A DNA stretch of 64,000 nucleotides from Yponomeuta sedellus (GCA_934045075.1 OW203722.1:9823396-9887395), one strand, 5' to 3'. Positions 45,801 to 56,525 are shown, counted from the stretch's first letter. The notes: generated by a model from the sequence alone, not told the origin. Numbers and translations are program-made.

Positions 45801-47348
45801 GGTAATGTATTATCACTTTATCACACTGCAAACATGGCTGTAGTTAAAAGCGCATAATTAACTGCAAACACAACGCACATAAGGTCGATCGCAAACTGTG
45901 TAAATGACAAAACTTACCTGCCTAAATTACATATTATCTACGGATCTGTCGGACTGAAATGATAATTCCTCTAGGTGCGCCAAGTGATAAAAATTAACGA
46001 TTACGAGCATGAAAACAATCGTGCAGAGGCGGGTCGTTGACCTGTTGGGCGTCTTCGGCGAGGTCTTTTTTGGCACGGCATGCAGCATACCTTGCGTGAT
46101 TATATTGAACAGTGTATGGATGGTCGGGGTCCGCCCACCAGCACGAGGTAATGACAAGGCGGTTAGAAGCGAGCGCCATGGCGGGGTGACGTCACCTGCG
46201 CCGGCGACGACGCGCCGGCCGCACCACGTGCGTCGCCATGTCGCACACACAGCTGATTCGTTCGTTCGTTCATTCTTTAACTCAGACTTCGAATATTAAT
46301 CGCTCATCATTATATTCAATCAAGAGATACCTACGCAAAGTTGGTTGGTACCTACTTAGCTATTTTCTGTCACTATACGTATTTGTTGTTAGATTAACAT
46401 GTATTTCTTCTAAACTAATTTTTAAAAAACGAAGCACAAAAATTAAACTGTAATTATACAATGAGCAATGCTTGAGCATGTACATAATCAAAGCTTAGCA
46501 ATAACTACAGCGTATGGAAACAGATAAAACGTGCGCGTCCGGCGTCAGCTGTGTGCGTGTCAAAATCAGCTGATTATTCAAATAGAGCGAGCGCCGAGCG
46601 CGCGGCGATCAGCCGTGACGCGGCCTCCCCCGCGCATGCCGCCCCCGCCGACGCCCGCGCCCGAGCTCGTCTATAGACACTAAAACTAACTCATCTTTTT
46701 GTGGTATCTCATCATTCTCGCTCCAACGATTTCTATCCCCTCTTCCTGGTTCAATGCCACCAACTAGCACACAAAAACCAATAAGATTCCAACAAGCAAA
46801 ACCAAAACAAAAATCAGCTGATCGTGTAAACAAACTTAAACAAAAGTAAATCTCTGAATAGATATCGGGTATTGTAAGTCTTCCACTATTTCCACTATCG
46901 ATGTAAATAAGTGAACCTGAAGTTCGGCTCCAAAAGGTCTTTGGCGTTGAGCAGAGGCTGCTGAGGAGGAAGGCATACATAGAGGACGAAGGCATACATG
47001 TGCCTCACCGTGCCATCATGGAGGTCGACAGGCCGGCTCGGCGGCAGCACACGTGGCCGGCACCGGCGCGGCTCCACAACGACAAGATGGCGAATGTCCG
47101 CGGGCGCTTACCTCTAGCATCCACTCGGCGACGAGGCGGCGCATGTGCGGCGTGATCTCGCGCTGCACCGTGCCGAAGTAGTTGGCCGTGACGGCGTAGC
47201 GCTCCTCTGTGCGCAGCAGGTTCTGCAGCACGCGCCGCCGCAGCAGCACCGGGTCGGGCGCCGCCGCGCGCGGCTCGCGGGCTACCGGCGCCCCGGCCGC
47301 TGACGTCTCGCTGCTGGGGCTCACACTTTCCGCGCATAGCAGCTCCAT
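33669..47348 (-). CDS. CycD: Cyclin D (5 exons, 306 aa)
   Basis: G1 cyclin that activates Cdk4/6 to phosphorylate Rb and drive S-phase entry and growth; nuclear and cytoplasmic. Exons on the minus strand: 47348-47112, 44991-44770, 37296-37134, 34060-33939, 33845-33669. All introns are GT...AG; total 921 nt. Residues 3-7 are LLCAE, the Rb-binding LxCxE motif. The cyclin box spans about 45-190, with [34 protein letters not shown] and [15 protein letters not shown]. The C-terminal cyclin fold reads [20 protein letters not shown] and [11 protein letters not shown]. The tail ends [11 protein letters not shown], matching the Thr286 phosphodegron of vertebrate cyclin D1 in sequence and distance from the end (Thr297 here). 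Length fits vertebrate D cyclins (about 290-295 aa). The gene looks intact. Confidence 0.96.
33939..34060 (-). CDS. CycD: CycD exon 4
   Basis: The acceptor is TTTGTTGCAG. It reads [20 protein letters not shown] then [21 protein letters not shown], and the donor is TTG|GTAAGT in phase 0. It is the end of the second cyclin fold. The intron to exon 5 is only 93 bp. Confidence 0.93.
34116..34237 (+). repeat. Hairpin + conserved tail family, copy 1, with 12-bp duplication
   Basis: Perfect 39-bp inverted arms (34116-34154 and 34169-34207) with a 14-nt loop, then 7 nt, then TGCTTACGAA + A + GTTTTAGTTCA (34215-34236). TACACTCTACTT occurs just before (34106-34117) and just after (34238-34249), which looks like a target duplication around a 120-bp insert. 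It lies in CycD intron 3, 46 bp upstream (minus sense) of the exon 4 acceptor. Confidence 0.8.
34250..37133 (-). other. Rest of CycD intron 3, GC-rich islands
   Basis: Contains a C11 run (34498-34508), a GC-rich island around 35280-35650 with the octamer ATTTGCAT at 35287-35294, another GC-rich stretch at 36590-36730, and fragments of repeat family C (about 35813-35860 and 36112-36172). There is no exon. Open frames here are short and overlap on both strands, as GC-rich DNA gives by chance. Confidence 0.45.
35813..36172 (+). repeat. Repeat family C fragments
   Basis: 'agggttcagtaccggaatgg' (from 35818) and 'cggatacggaaccctcggcgcc...gtccgattcgcc' (36119-36160) are head- and tail-like pieces of the family seen whole at 38183-38540. 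Confidence 0.5.
37134..37296 (-). CDS. CycD: CycD exon 3
   Basis: The acceptor is TTTGTCCGCAG. It reads [20 protein letters not shown] then [14 protein letters not shown]...[11 protein letters not shown], and the donor is AGAG|GTCAGT in phase 1. This is the junction of the two cyclin folds. Confidence 0.93.
38183..38540 (+). repeat. Dispersed repeat family C, copy 1
   Basis: Runs from 'agggttccgtacctcaaaag' to 'cgcgtccgactcgcacacg' and a T-rich end. In between it shares 'gaagctgtgaaaaaa', 'acggccgtttatg', 'atttcgacactc' and 'tagggtaccttccgttga' with 54350-54872. A widespread moth retroposon-like repeat. Confidence 0.75.
40884..40920. repeat. Perfect hairpin, 17-bp arms, 3-nt loop
   Basis: ATCCTTGTGTCATACCT, loop TGT, exact inverse. 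It lies in CycD intron 2. Confidence 0.8.
41640..41800. promoter_or_regulatory. GC-rich island with GC boxes in CycD intron 2
   Basis: Consecutive CCCCGCCCCGCC words in otherwise AT-rich intron. This could be an enhancer or alternative promoter, but no function can be read from it. Confidence 0.25.
44770..44991 (-). CDS. CycD: CycD exon 2
   Basis: The acceptor is CTTGTCTCCAG. It reads [20 protein letters not shown] then [20 protein letters not shown] and [15 protein letters not shown]...LADLY, with donor TTAT|GTGAGT in phase 0. It is the core of the cyclin box, including the ASKLRE lysine/glutamate region that contacts the kinase in cyclins. Confidence 0.95.
44992..47111 (-). other. CycD intron 1 with E-box cluster
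   Basis: 2.1 kb. CAGCTGAT occurs at 45660-45667, 46250-46257, 46567-46574 and 46815-46822; the last two are the palindrome ATCAGCTGAT. A CACGTG E-box is at 46225-46230. There is a GC-rich block at 46600-46680. Open frames are not supported. Confidence 0.5.
47112..47348 (-). CDS. CycD: CycD exon 1 (start exon)
   Basis: The ATG at 47348 encodes MELLCAES; the in-frame codons upstream start only with GTG, so this is the first ATG. It reads through a variable Ala/Pro-rich stretch into [20 protein letters not shown] and [15 protein letters not shown]. The donor is GAG|GTAAGC in phase 0. Very GC-rich. Confidence 0.93.
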
Positions 47349-47660
47349 CTCACACCGCACTGCGGCTTATAGCGACTCGCTGCACGGTTCTCGGACACAC
47401 AGCTCAGCTGATCGCAAGGCGGGGGCGAGCGGAGCAACGATGCGCAGGCGACGAGTGCCAGACTCGCAGTGAGTGCCAGCCGCCGGCCGCGCCGCCGAAC
47501 ATATGATCGGCGGGGGCTGCGGGCCGGGGGGCGGGGCGCCGCCCGTGAGGCCCGCACGCAGGTTTCTCCCGATGAGTTCAAAATACATAACGTAGCCGCT
47601 CTCGCTCGCACTCGCCTCGGCGAACCCCCACCGCTCAAAAGGCGAAGGAAACACAAAAAA
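47349..47660 (-). promoter_or_regulatory. CycD 5' UTR and promoter, CpG-rich
   Basis: A GC-rich block directly upstream of the start codon, carrying CAGCTGAT at 47405-47412, 57 bp before the ATG. TCAGCTGAT matches the AWCAGCTGWT E-box-type element described in fly core promoters. No TATA box is evident; the transcription start is not identified. Confidence 0.5.
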
Positions 47661-48120
47661 ACCTCCTATTCGTGTATTGGTAAATTATCTTTTTCATTTT
47701 GTACATAAGTTGCTTGGGTAAACGGTTAATTTAATTGTAAACAAGTTACTTACCTCCGCCAATTGTACTGTATCTTTATGTTTGTTTTAACCTGATGTAC
47801 CTACAATAAAGAATATTCTCATCTTACCTTTAACAAGTTAACCATCACATCGACAAACTTCACTTCCAAGCTTAGGTTGTTTCATCATCAGGGTGACGAA
47901 ATTCATTCAAACGCGTTCAGTCGTTGGTGTGTAATTTGACCCTCTATTCTGTAACTTTCTTTTGAACTTTCTTCCTATGGAGTGGATTTTTTTATTGTAT
48001 CCACTCTGAAGTGTCAAAATATAATTTGTCCGAGAATTGATAGAACTCACGAATAGATGTTCATGCACTTGGCTACTTAGGTAAGTTGTAGGATTGCGTG
48101 ATACCAAGAGATACCTAACT
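47661..48120. other. Intergenic, nothing recognised
   Basis: AT-rich sequence upstream of CycD without a supported feature. Confidence 0.45.
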
Positions 48121-48124
48121 TACT

Positions 48125-48312
48125 TGGCTACTTTATTGTCGACGCTTGGATCGTCTGATTACCATGTTGGAGTTCGTGGGTTTGATTTTCACTGGGGGCT
48201 GAGTGCTGCCTTACATTTGTACCTACTGGGTGAATTTTAATGTTTGTGATGTGTTCGCCTGGGTACCATAGCACAGGGTATCCTAGTTGGGACCAGCCCT
48301 TCTATCAAGTAA
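48125..48312 (+). repeat. SINE family D, copy 1 (degenerate tRNA head)
   Basis: 'gtgggtttgattttcac' is a decayed B-box region. It is followed by 'tgtttgtgatgtg...acagggtatcctagttgggacca', which matches the body of the copy at 49030-49205. Confidence 0.55.
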
Positions 48313-49025
48313 CTGTCCACTCTATAGGGCCTTTAACCTAACCTATTTAACGATTTTAAAAAACCTATTTAACGATTCCAAAGTGTCAACATGTTTATAT
48401 ATTTGACAGTTCGGAGAAGTTAAATCAGACAACTTCAAGTAGTGGAGGACTTTCATAGTAGTGCCCCAGGACAAGTGAATGTGTTGTGTGGAAGTTATTT
48501 ATTTATAGACTTAGTTAAGTGGGTGATGCACCAAACACCATCTAAGGCCTACTTTCTGAAAAGAATTCTTCATACAAAATTCGATTTGAAATGGTGCAAG
48601 TAGGCATGTGTGCTCCACCTACTTAGACACCCTCACTGAAAAATTGATTAGTCATGTTATCATGTACCTACCGAGGCATTTTAGAGTTACATAATCATCA
48701 TACAAAACTACTGACTGTCTATGTACCTACTTCTACCTAGTTACAGGTGTTTGACCGCTCCGGACCGTCACAGTAGGGAGAATTCGGGGCAAAAAAAAAC
48801 CTCAGCGACTTTTTACTCATTTCTGCTGACTTTTTCGTGGACATTGGACGTGATAAAATTCCTATACTTAATATAAGTATTAAGTCAGTAGACAACCTAT
48901 CGGACGAATCGAAGTTGATGTCTTTTCTTTGGGGTGTATGTACCTATTCGGTAGGTATCTCTGGACCCTATATCATAGAACTACAATTCATGGTTTACTG
49001 TGACAATTCAATGCAGTCGATTAAG
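48313..49025. other. Intergenic, nothing recognised
   Basis: AT-rich, with no coding frame that resembles a protein family. Confidence 0.45.
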
Positions 49026-49029
49026 CCAT

Positions 49030-49205
49030 AGATTGTAAGTATGTTCCGGGTTCGAATTCCGGCTGGGAACAAAAAAAAGCCCAGGTCTTGGATGTTTACA
49101 TGTTTGTGATGGCGTTGTTTCTGTTTCCCACGACGACACACGGTATCCTAGTGTGGGGCCAGAAGCAATGTATGTGCTTGTATATAAATGTTATGTTATG
49201 TAGAC
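49030..49205 (+). repeat. SINE family D, copy 2
   Basis: A tRNA-like B-box (GGGTTCGAATTCCGGC) precedes 'gtttgtgatggcgttg', 'cacacggtatcctagtgtgggg' and a 'tatgttatgt' end. The A-box side is weak. Confidence 0.65.
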
Positions 49206-49209
49206 TCGG

Positions 49210-50020
49210 CTACGAAATTTACAATAAATTTTAGTGTCATCATGATGCGCAGCCCTGGTTTAGGAGCACATTCCAGGGGGGCGCGGTCTAAAACATAAGC
49301 GGTCTTATTTATAAAAACATAATTCCTCTAAAAACAATCCTCATATGTGATAGATAAAATGGTTACGACGTTCCCTTTACCAAAGACTATTTAAACAGCC
49401 TCTGAAGAGTGTTTTCAGGTACATCATGAAGGTCTTTACGGCAGACGTTTGTCAACCAAATAAAGGCCAATTAATTTTTTTTATCTACTAGTAAACTGAT
49501 ATAGATTAAATAAACCCTTTTTCGTCGATTATTCATTACTTACCTTTTTTTAAATACATAATGTATATTCCAAAGTGTGGCATCACGCACTGTACCTAGT
49601 AGGTACGCTCGGCACCAAAGAACATAAAAAAAATTATGTTCTGTGCTCGGCACATTATTGTTAGGCACAGAAGTTGAATGTAACAAAATATCGTTTTCAT
49701 TTATGGTGCCCACCGAGAGGAGAATTGCATAAGAAATTAATTTAGATTGAATTCTAACAATTGTATAAAAAGGATGGCGCTAAATTTAAAAAAAAAATAT
49801 GCGCAAAGTTTTCATTTTGTTAAACAATACTACCTACTTCACTTTAAGAAACAATATCGGGACGAAAAGTTATAAAAATGTAAAAAAAAAACTATGAATC
49901 GAGTGTATTAAGGTTGTCGCCGGCCAACTCAACTGATCTTTTAATAATTTGTTTACACATACGAGTATCAGAGGACAGACTGTAGTACATTTAACATATC
50001 GAAAAATGCAACCCGATATC
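49210..50020. other. Intergenic, nothing recognised
   Basis: AT-rich. 'aagaacataa' and 'ttatgttctg' near 49618-49660 form a weak inverted pair. No gene. Confidence 0.45.
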
Positions 50021-50021
50021 A

Positions 50022-50165
50022 ACCCTTCTATGTCCCCACTGCTGGGGCACGGGTCTCTTCCTTCCCGCATCGCAGGAAGGTTAGGTAATACTCCACCACG
50101 GGGGCCAAGTCCGGGTTGGTGGAGGATTGTAAGATAGTGGCGGGCCTTACTGTCAAAAATGCAAC
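50022..50165 (+). repeat. Dispersed repeat family A, copy 4
   Basis: 'caacccttctatgtcccc...ctgctggggcacgggtctcttcc...ccaccacgggggccaagtccgggttggtgg' then 'cgggccttactgtc'. It is truncated after that block compared with copies 1 and 5. Confidence 0.75.
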
Positions 50166-50169
50166 GATT

Positions 50170-51410
50170 AAGATATTTCCTACCGACTTGAATTTCCATT
50201 TAAAGTTTTGAGCAAAAGAGGCAAAGAGGTCGGAACTCACGAGTATTAAAAATATGTTATAAAATTACCGATGAATCATAATACTGATAATAACATTTTT
50301 TCAAAATATAACTAACAATTTCAAGATTGTTCCCACACCCACATAATTATAATGTTTGTGTCTGCGTGCAATTCTGATTACGACTAGAGTCCGCCGTTAT
50401 TCCGATGGTACCTAGATTACCTAAGTAGCATAACGATGCCTTCTTTAAATTTACAATAATGTTCTGGCAAATAAACTATTTTAATTTACTTTTCTCCGCT
50501 CAGCCATAATTTATCTACGTACGTGACCTAGTACAGGGAACGAGGCCCGTTTCCATCTAAATAGCTCCTATTTCATGGCTGAATGCAAAAATAGAGAGCG
50601 GGTATAATATATATCGACATAACAATATCCCGTTATGTCGGAATGCAAGTATGTATAATCTATTGATTATACCAACTTGCTTCAACAGCCCATCATTGCA
50701 ATTTCCCCTCAATCAATTTATACGAATCAACACTTTGTACCTATTTTGCCTCGTGTTTATCATACTTCGACAGGTTAACTATATGGATCGCATCGTAACG
50801 TAACGTCTCCTGCACAGTAGAACATTGAGCTTAGCAGGACAGGTGCATGGGGACCGAGCAAGGAAGTTGTACCGAGCGAGCTTGTTAGAAAGATCATGCT
50901 GACTTGTAGGCCCGCTTCTTTCGTGGCCCTTCGGCGATGGATAGGGTCGAGCGAGCAGTGTGCCCAAATCATGCTAGGAATTCCAACCGCGTATTTGAAT
51001 GGCATAAAATCCATCGACAGGGTCAATTCAATCTTGAGCAACAGTTCTTCCCTAAACTTGCCTTTACTCTGGTGACCCTAAAGAGCCACTAGGTACCTAC
51101 ATGACGTGAGAGGACGTCATGACACACATCTGATTTGAATATGACACGACAGAAACATCACCACCATCTCCATCTATGGCGAACTCAGTTCAAACACAAG
51201 TGTCGCTATATTTACGTAAGGCGCGGCGACTTTCACCTTTGATGTGGAAAGATGATGGAGAAAGATGTCAGACATGCCATGAACAAGTCATAGTACCAAC
51301 GCGTATCGATTTTGAATGAGCCAAAAATCCGGAGCAGACTCCAGCGGCACGGCAGTGTGAAGTACTGCTGTACATGATAAGACCGCCAATTGTATAACAT
51401 TACATAGATT
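50170..51410. other. Intergenic, possible old repeat
   Basis: No supported gene. The part 50780-51050 is less AT-rich and may be a retroelement remnant, but no protein motif is readable. Confidence 0.4.
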
Positions 51411-51414
51411 TAAG

Positions 51415-51482
51415 AATCATGGTTGTAATATTTTTCTGGTTGTGCAATAAAGAGTTCTCTATCTCTATCTATCTATCTACAT
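51415..51482 (+). repeat. Retroposon 3' end with (TCTA)n tail
   Basis: 'tttctggttgtgcaataaag' followed by a TCTATCTATCTATC microsatellite. An AATAAA-like signal plus a simple-repeat tail is typical of retroposon 3' ends. Confidence 0.45.
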
Positions 51483-51489
51483 GATGCCC

Positions 51490-52190
51490 TACGTCGGGTA
51501 AGGGACGTCCCAGGCCGACATGCCTGAACCAAACAGGAGCCCGGCGGCGACCGGGGCGTTTGAATAAAAGAGGTTTGTTAAGATCTTGGCAAGTGGCAAA
51601 CCCTGGTATCTGTTCAGGGATACAGGCGTGAGTTAAGTAATGTATTTTATAGAAATACCTAGGTTTAGCTTCATGTGTGCCTCTCTTCACAGGAAGCACG
51701 CCATAACCGCGAGCTATTAATCACCGACCGGCCGGCTTCCTCCACGACGTGAATTGGTGCACATGGGGGCGACACTTTTATTGTTTCGCGGCTCTTTGCT
51801 CTCTTTGCCTGGCCAGTTGTCACTCGGTGAACTGCGTCCAGAAGAGCTACTGATAACAATACAGCTCCATCAGTAAATGATGAAGATTTAAAACATTGTG
51901 ATCTGTTTTGTCTTCGAAACTAGGCAGGTTAGTATATGTACAAAAGTACTGCTAAAACAGTTGCCTTTAAATTACGATCTGTAATTGACTTCAGTAGGCA
52001 CTCGTATTCATATTGTGTCAATTACGAATACCTACTTCTATGATAACATATTTTAAACTTTCGCGACTTGTACAACTTAATCGGGAATGTGGTTTCAAAC
52101 TGTCGCAAACGTGGGATCCGGTCATCAAGATGTGTTCGAGTGGAAAAAAGTCGTATGGCTTATCGTCCGACATTGTTAGTGTAGTGTGTC
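51490..52190. other. Intergenic, nothing recognised
   Basis: No supported gene or repeat. It has the mixed composition of decayed insertions. Confidence 0.4.
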
Positions 52191-52194
52191 GCAA

Positions 52195-52365
52195 CCCTAA
52201 TAGTGCTTTGTGATAGCTGATTGAGGTTAGTCTGAAACCTCATCAGCCGAAGATGCGAACGGGTGCCAGCCATCAGCCTTCTCGTGACCACGATGACTGT
52301 AACGTCGTCGAAACGTCGAGGTAAAATAGCAATAAATTACTACGCGATTAAGCCCCGAAAATATT
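52195..52365 (+). repeat. Retroelement-like fragment with stem-loop
   Basis: GCTGATTGAGGTT...AACCTCATCAGC forms a stem with one bulge (about 52217-52248). It is followed by 'gtaacgtcgtcgaaacgtcg' and an 'aggtaaaatagcaataaat' end. The pattern suggests a retroelement untranslated end; the family is not certain. Confidence 0.35.
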
Positions 52366-52369
52366 CTAA

Positions 52370-52960
52370 CTACTTCTATGATGGATAGTCGGCCGCACAT
52401 TAACCTTTACATGCACTGATCTCTATTCAGGAACGGTACAAGTGACTTTGCAATGGCAATGTAATGGTATGTCGACTGTACAACTTTGTAGCAATTATGT
52501 AGATGTCGATTAGCTTAACATCAACCTTTACGTGCTTTGCATTTCTTCATGCAGTCTGTATGCATGTAAAGGTTGTACTGGTGTATGTGGTAGGGTCATG
52601 TTGTGTCGAGTTTACCAGCCTCCCAGGTGTCACGCGCGCCTCCTCGCTATACAAAGCCTCGACCTCAAAGATAATGTGAAGCTCACTGAATTTATAAACC
52701 TCATCAAAGACGTGGGCTATCCTATGTCAGGCATAGCTTACAATATCAAATCCGGTTGTGTAAGCTACGTAGATATTCACACAGAGGCTACTAGCGCCTT
52801 GAAATCGTAGGGCGTTCCATACCGTGCTACGGTTTTCAAGTTTTACATTACGTATTTCGATTGCACGTTGTTAAATTAGCGCAGAAAAAAACAGTGGCAG
52901 TCGTGACTCTGTTCTCTGAGTTACTTACATTTGAGAAGTTGCAGTAGCAATACCACTCGC
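52370..52960. other. Intergenic, nothing firmly recognised
   Basis: An open frame at 52532-52810 has a plausible-looking stretch (LDLKDNVKLTEFINLIKDVG) but no family that I recognise and no clear splice context. Confidence 0.35.
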
Positions 52961-52964
52961 TAAC

Positions 52965-53110
52965 CGTGAAGGAAAACATCGTGAGGAAACCAGTGTCTGA
53001 GGTACCCACATAACTCAGCGTTTGAAATTGCCAATCTGCGTTGAGCATGTTGTGTGGTATTTAAGACCGTAGCTATTCTCTCTATGAGAGGTCTGTGCTC
53101 TGCATTCTAC
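52965..53110 (+). repeat. Dispersed repeat family B, copy 2
   Basis: 'gaaggaaaacatcgtgaggaaaccagtgtctgagg' to 'ctctctatgagaggtctgtgctctg'. Matches 26655-26830. Confidence 0.65.
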
Positions 53111-53425
53111 ATAAAAAAGTGTATAGCGCCCGTCTGTGACGGCCTTAATTGAAAAGCTGATCAAGAATGACTGCATCTTCTGTTTTAAGTATTTAGTGGG
53201 TATAGTGACGTGCTGTGCAGTCAGCGGCGATTTGTTGACACTTGTATCCATGTTTCTGTCTCGGTTTCACTATAAGCTTGTCATCAACCTTTCCACCATT
53301 GGCAATGACATAAGAGTGTCGATGTAAATTTCTACTGAATTGACTACGCCAACTGTATGTAAAGTACCTATACGTAAAGTAACAACTCCGAAGATCCTAT
53401 ACGACATATTATTTTGCTTGCATCT

Positions 53426-53765
53426 ATATCAACCCTTGTGTGTCCCCACTACTGGGGCACGGGTATTTTCCTGTATCGCAGGAAGGTTAGGCAATACTCC
53501 ACCATGGGGGGCCAAGTCCGGGATGGTGGAGGATTGTAAGCTAGTGGCGGGCCTTACAGTCAAAAATTATCAAGCAGACCATAAGACCTGACATGGCTTA
53601 ACGACTGCCATTACATGACAGCCGGCACCAACGGCTTAACGTACTTCGCGAAGCACGGAAACGCTCGGAAAATATGCCACTAGCGGTAGTCACGGGACGG
53701 TCACCAAGCCTGCCCCTGACCGCGCCAATCACTCGTTTCGATTAGGCCACGAGCGCATGCTGTAC
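53426..53765 (+). repeat. Dispersed repeat family A, copy 5
   Basis: Nearly the full-length consensus, from 'caacccttgtgtgtccccac' through 'gacagccggcaccaacggc' to 'aggccacgagcgc'. It lacks the about 30-bp 'gcctgttgttgcttaactcg' segment of copy 1. Confidence 0.75.
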
Positions 53766-53769
53766 ATAC

Positions 53770-54345
53770 ATATCTTTAAAGTTAAATTAGCGCGAGTATC
53801 TACTTCAGATACCTTGTAGAAGCTTGAAAATTGAAATGCACGGCTGCATCCGTTTGCCTTTGAATCATTCAGAATGGTTATTTGCTTGATTGGTCCGCAT
53901 TTCTTTTTACGCTTGGTTTTATAAAACTGCGCTCTACAAAGTTGCCGAGGTATTAAAATTAAGCGTAATACGTGATGATTATGGTAATGTGGAGTTTTAA
54001 TTTAGTGCGATCAGAAATAAGCAACCAGTGATTGTTTTGTCATGGCTGAGCGTTTAGAATGCTTCGAAAACAAAGTTCTGTTTTCACGAATATGTTGAAT
54101 AGTAAATAGTTACGAACAAGTGCAAAAGCGAAATAAGTTTTCACGTCAAGTATGGAAGGGTTGTCCATGTGTTAAATAAGCTTTCTATGTTTGTTCTCAC
54201 GTCGAAGTCTTTAAATGGAGGGATAATTGTAACAGTGCTAAGTCAATGACTGCAATATGAAATTAAGTAGCTAATTTTAAATATACAAATTTTGGCTATT
54301 ATTGGAAAGTGGATTCACTTGTATAATATTTCTCAGATGAACTTT
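53770..54345. other. Intergenic, nothing recognised
   Basis: AT-rich, with no supported feature. Confidence 0.45.
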
Positions 54346-54349
54346 TTAG

Positions 54350-54875
54350 GGTCCCGTACCTCAAAAGGAGAAATGGAACCCCTATAGGATCAATTTGTTG
54401 TACGTCCGTCCGTCCATCTGTCTGCCAAGACCCTTTATCCTGGGAAACGCGTGAAGGTATCGAGTTGAAATTTAAACCATATATGCAAGTCTGCAGTTCC
54501 TTAAAGCTGTGAAAAAAACAAACTTCTAAGTTAAAACAAAAAAGTTACGGCCATTTATGGCGTAAAGAAAACCATATATATTTCGACACTCGAGGGAATG
54601 AAAATTCATAGGGTACTTCCCGTTGACCTAGAACTATGAAATTTGGAAAGTAATAACGTCGTATACTACAAATACAGGAAAAAATCTGAAAATTACATTG
54701 GTAATTAAATCACAAAAGCATCCATGAAGTTCGCGAAAAGCTCGGAAAAATCCACGAGATAATTCTGGCAGTTTTTTTGATACATGAACTATTTATAATA
54801 TTATGTAAGTACCTACTTACAAACTGATACGAAACTCTCCTTGAGGCGCGAGTCCGACTCGCACTTGGCCGTTTT
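54350..54875 (+). repeat. Dispersed repeat family C, copy 2 (longest)
   Basis: 'agggtcccgtacctcaaaag' to 'gcgagtccgactcgcacttgg' and a T-run. It includes a 'gtacgtccgtccgtccatctgtctg' block absent from the copy at 38183. A further partial copy lies at 55335-55395, and a minus-strand scrap at 55843-55875. Confidence 0.78.
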
Positions 54876-54879
54876 TTTA

Positions 54880-56455
54880 TTCGTAGCATGAACTGCCTTT
54901 TACAGAGAGATTACAAACTATTACACTTACTACGTACCGGCGTAGAAACTTTTATGACGTACCTGTTTTGAAAAAGAAAAATTCTCAGATCTCAACAATG
55001 CCCATAATATCTCGGCTTGCTTAGGAGTTCTCACGGTACACTCAAGCAAGATAGTCTGTAGCACGGCGGACAATAACACCTTAAATGAATATGGATAGCT
55101 CATATGACAAAGGAAAAGGAATCTACTTAATGAATGACTGAGCAAAAGGAGTAATCAAAGAGTGGAATAACAAAATGCGTATCTAGAGAGGCCTAAAACT
55201 AGATAGAATAAACAGAACGTGTTTCACCGATCATAAACAGTTTGTATGGATTGTTGCAGCTCAACGTTCCACGGAGGTAAACAACAGTTCTCAAATGGAC
55301 TAATACGATACTAGACGGTGAGTAGTCTACTTTAAAAGTTCAGTACCTGAACGGTGCAATCGGGACCCTATTCGTCTTAGGAATGCTGCTTGTTTTAAAC
55401 TATCTCTTGAACCCTAATAAACCGCCAGGAAAGAGCAAATTTATGTTCAGAAATCAGAAATAATAAAAATAGACGAATAAAAATTAATTGATCTCTCCAT
55501 ACAAGAATATTTTCAAATTCTTGTGTTTTTGATCTATCACAAAAACGGTAATACACGCAAGCGTCAACCAAGCCCTTAGATTAACAACCCCAGTATGGTT
55601 GCAACTCTATACTGGACTCTATAGCAGAAAGGTCCCTTCTATTCTACTTATAAATGCAAACTACTTTATTAACTGACTGTGGTATGGAGCATATGAATAA
55701 ATAGTCATATGCTCCATACCACATTTTTATAGATATTTGCTCTAGCGAATGATATTTTCTACGCTATTTTTGAGCAGGTCTCATAATAAAAGTGGTTTTT
55801 ATTGATGTGTAGAATAACCGCCTTATGTTTCGAAATAATAAAAACCGGCCAAGCGTGAGGCGGACTAAGGATCCCAAACTGACTGAAAGAACTTGACTGT
55901 TATTTAATAATTTAACACCTTAGACTCATACAATAATTTAGACAATACCTGGTAACCCTTCTAAGTTAGACAGGAAAGTAGTATTCCAAGGGTTGCTTAC
56001 CTCCAAGGAGCATAGAATCGACATAGACCTTTTATTAATGTTTGGTGTGAACGAGACATCAGTCTTTTCTCGGAATCACTTGCCTGCGTAATGGAAGACG
56101 GCGACAGGAATGCAACCGGGACAACCGCTGCGCCCGCGCCTGCCTCCGCGCCGCAGGCCTCTACTCGCGCTCTACACTAAAATAACACGTGTTGTGTATG
56201 TACAATCGACAGCAGATTAACCTTTACATTTTAGTTGCAACGTCGCCCGTAGCGTATCCGAGTAGAGTAAGTGCGTGTAAACGTTTATGAGCAGTCGATT
56301 GTGCTAGGGCGCCGCTAAGAGTATTTCTTCCAAGACAAATACAATTATGGCATTTCAAGTCATAACTGTAAATCCGATCAAGAAATAAGATGAAATTCAA
56401 AACTTATAAATGGTACTGCCGGCAGATGCTGGATGCGGCTAAAGACAGGGCGCTG
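54880..56455. other. Intergenic with hairpin and repeat C scraps
   Basis: No gene. Holds family C fragments (55335-55395 and 55843-55875) and the perfect hairpin at 55678-55723. Confidence 0.4.
55678..55723. repeat. Perfect hairpin, 19-bp arms, 8-nt loop
   Basis: TGTGGTATGGAGCATATGA (55678-55696) and its exact inverse (55705-55723). Confidence 0.8.
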
Positions 56456-56525
56456 TGGCGCTCGTTGGGGGAGGGCTATGTCCAGCAGTGGACTACATAA
56501 TATAGCCTGAAGAAGAAGAAAAAGA
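56455..56525 (+). repeat. Retroposon tail fragment
   Basis: 'ggagggctatgtccagcagtgg' followed by an (AGA)n-type tail. This is the end of a common moth RTE-like retroposon. Confidence 0.5.

Noticed and set aside
46609..46995. Minus-strand 128-codon open frame in CycD intron 1
   Set aside because: Cyclin folds join directly from exon 1 to exon 2; the frame has no recognised domain and is GC-rich by composition.
52195..52330. Hammerhead ribozyme (CTGATGA-like core on either strand)
   Set aside because: On neither strand do the CTGATGA, stem II and GAAA parts occur in the right order and spacing; only a plain stem-loop is supported.
52532..52810. 92-codon open frame as a coding exon
   Set aside because: The middle looks protein-like, but I recognise no family and see no matching partner exon or phase-consistent splice sites.
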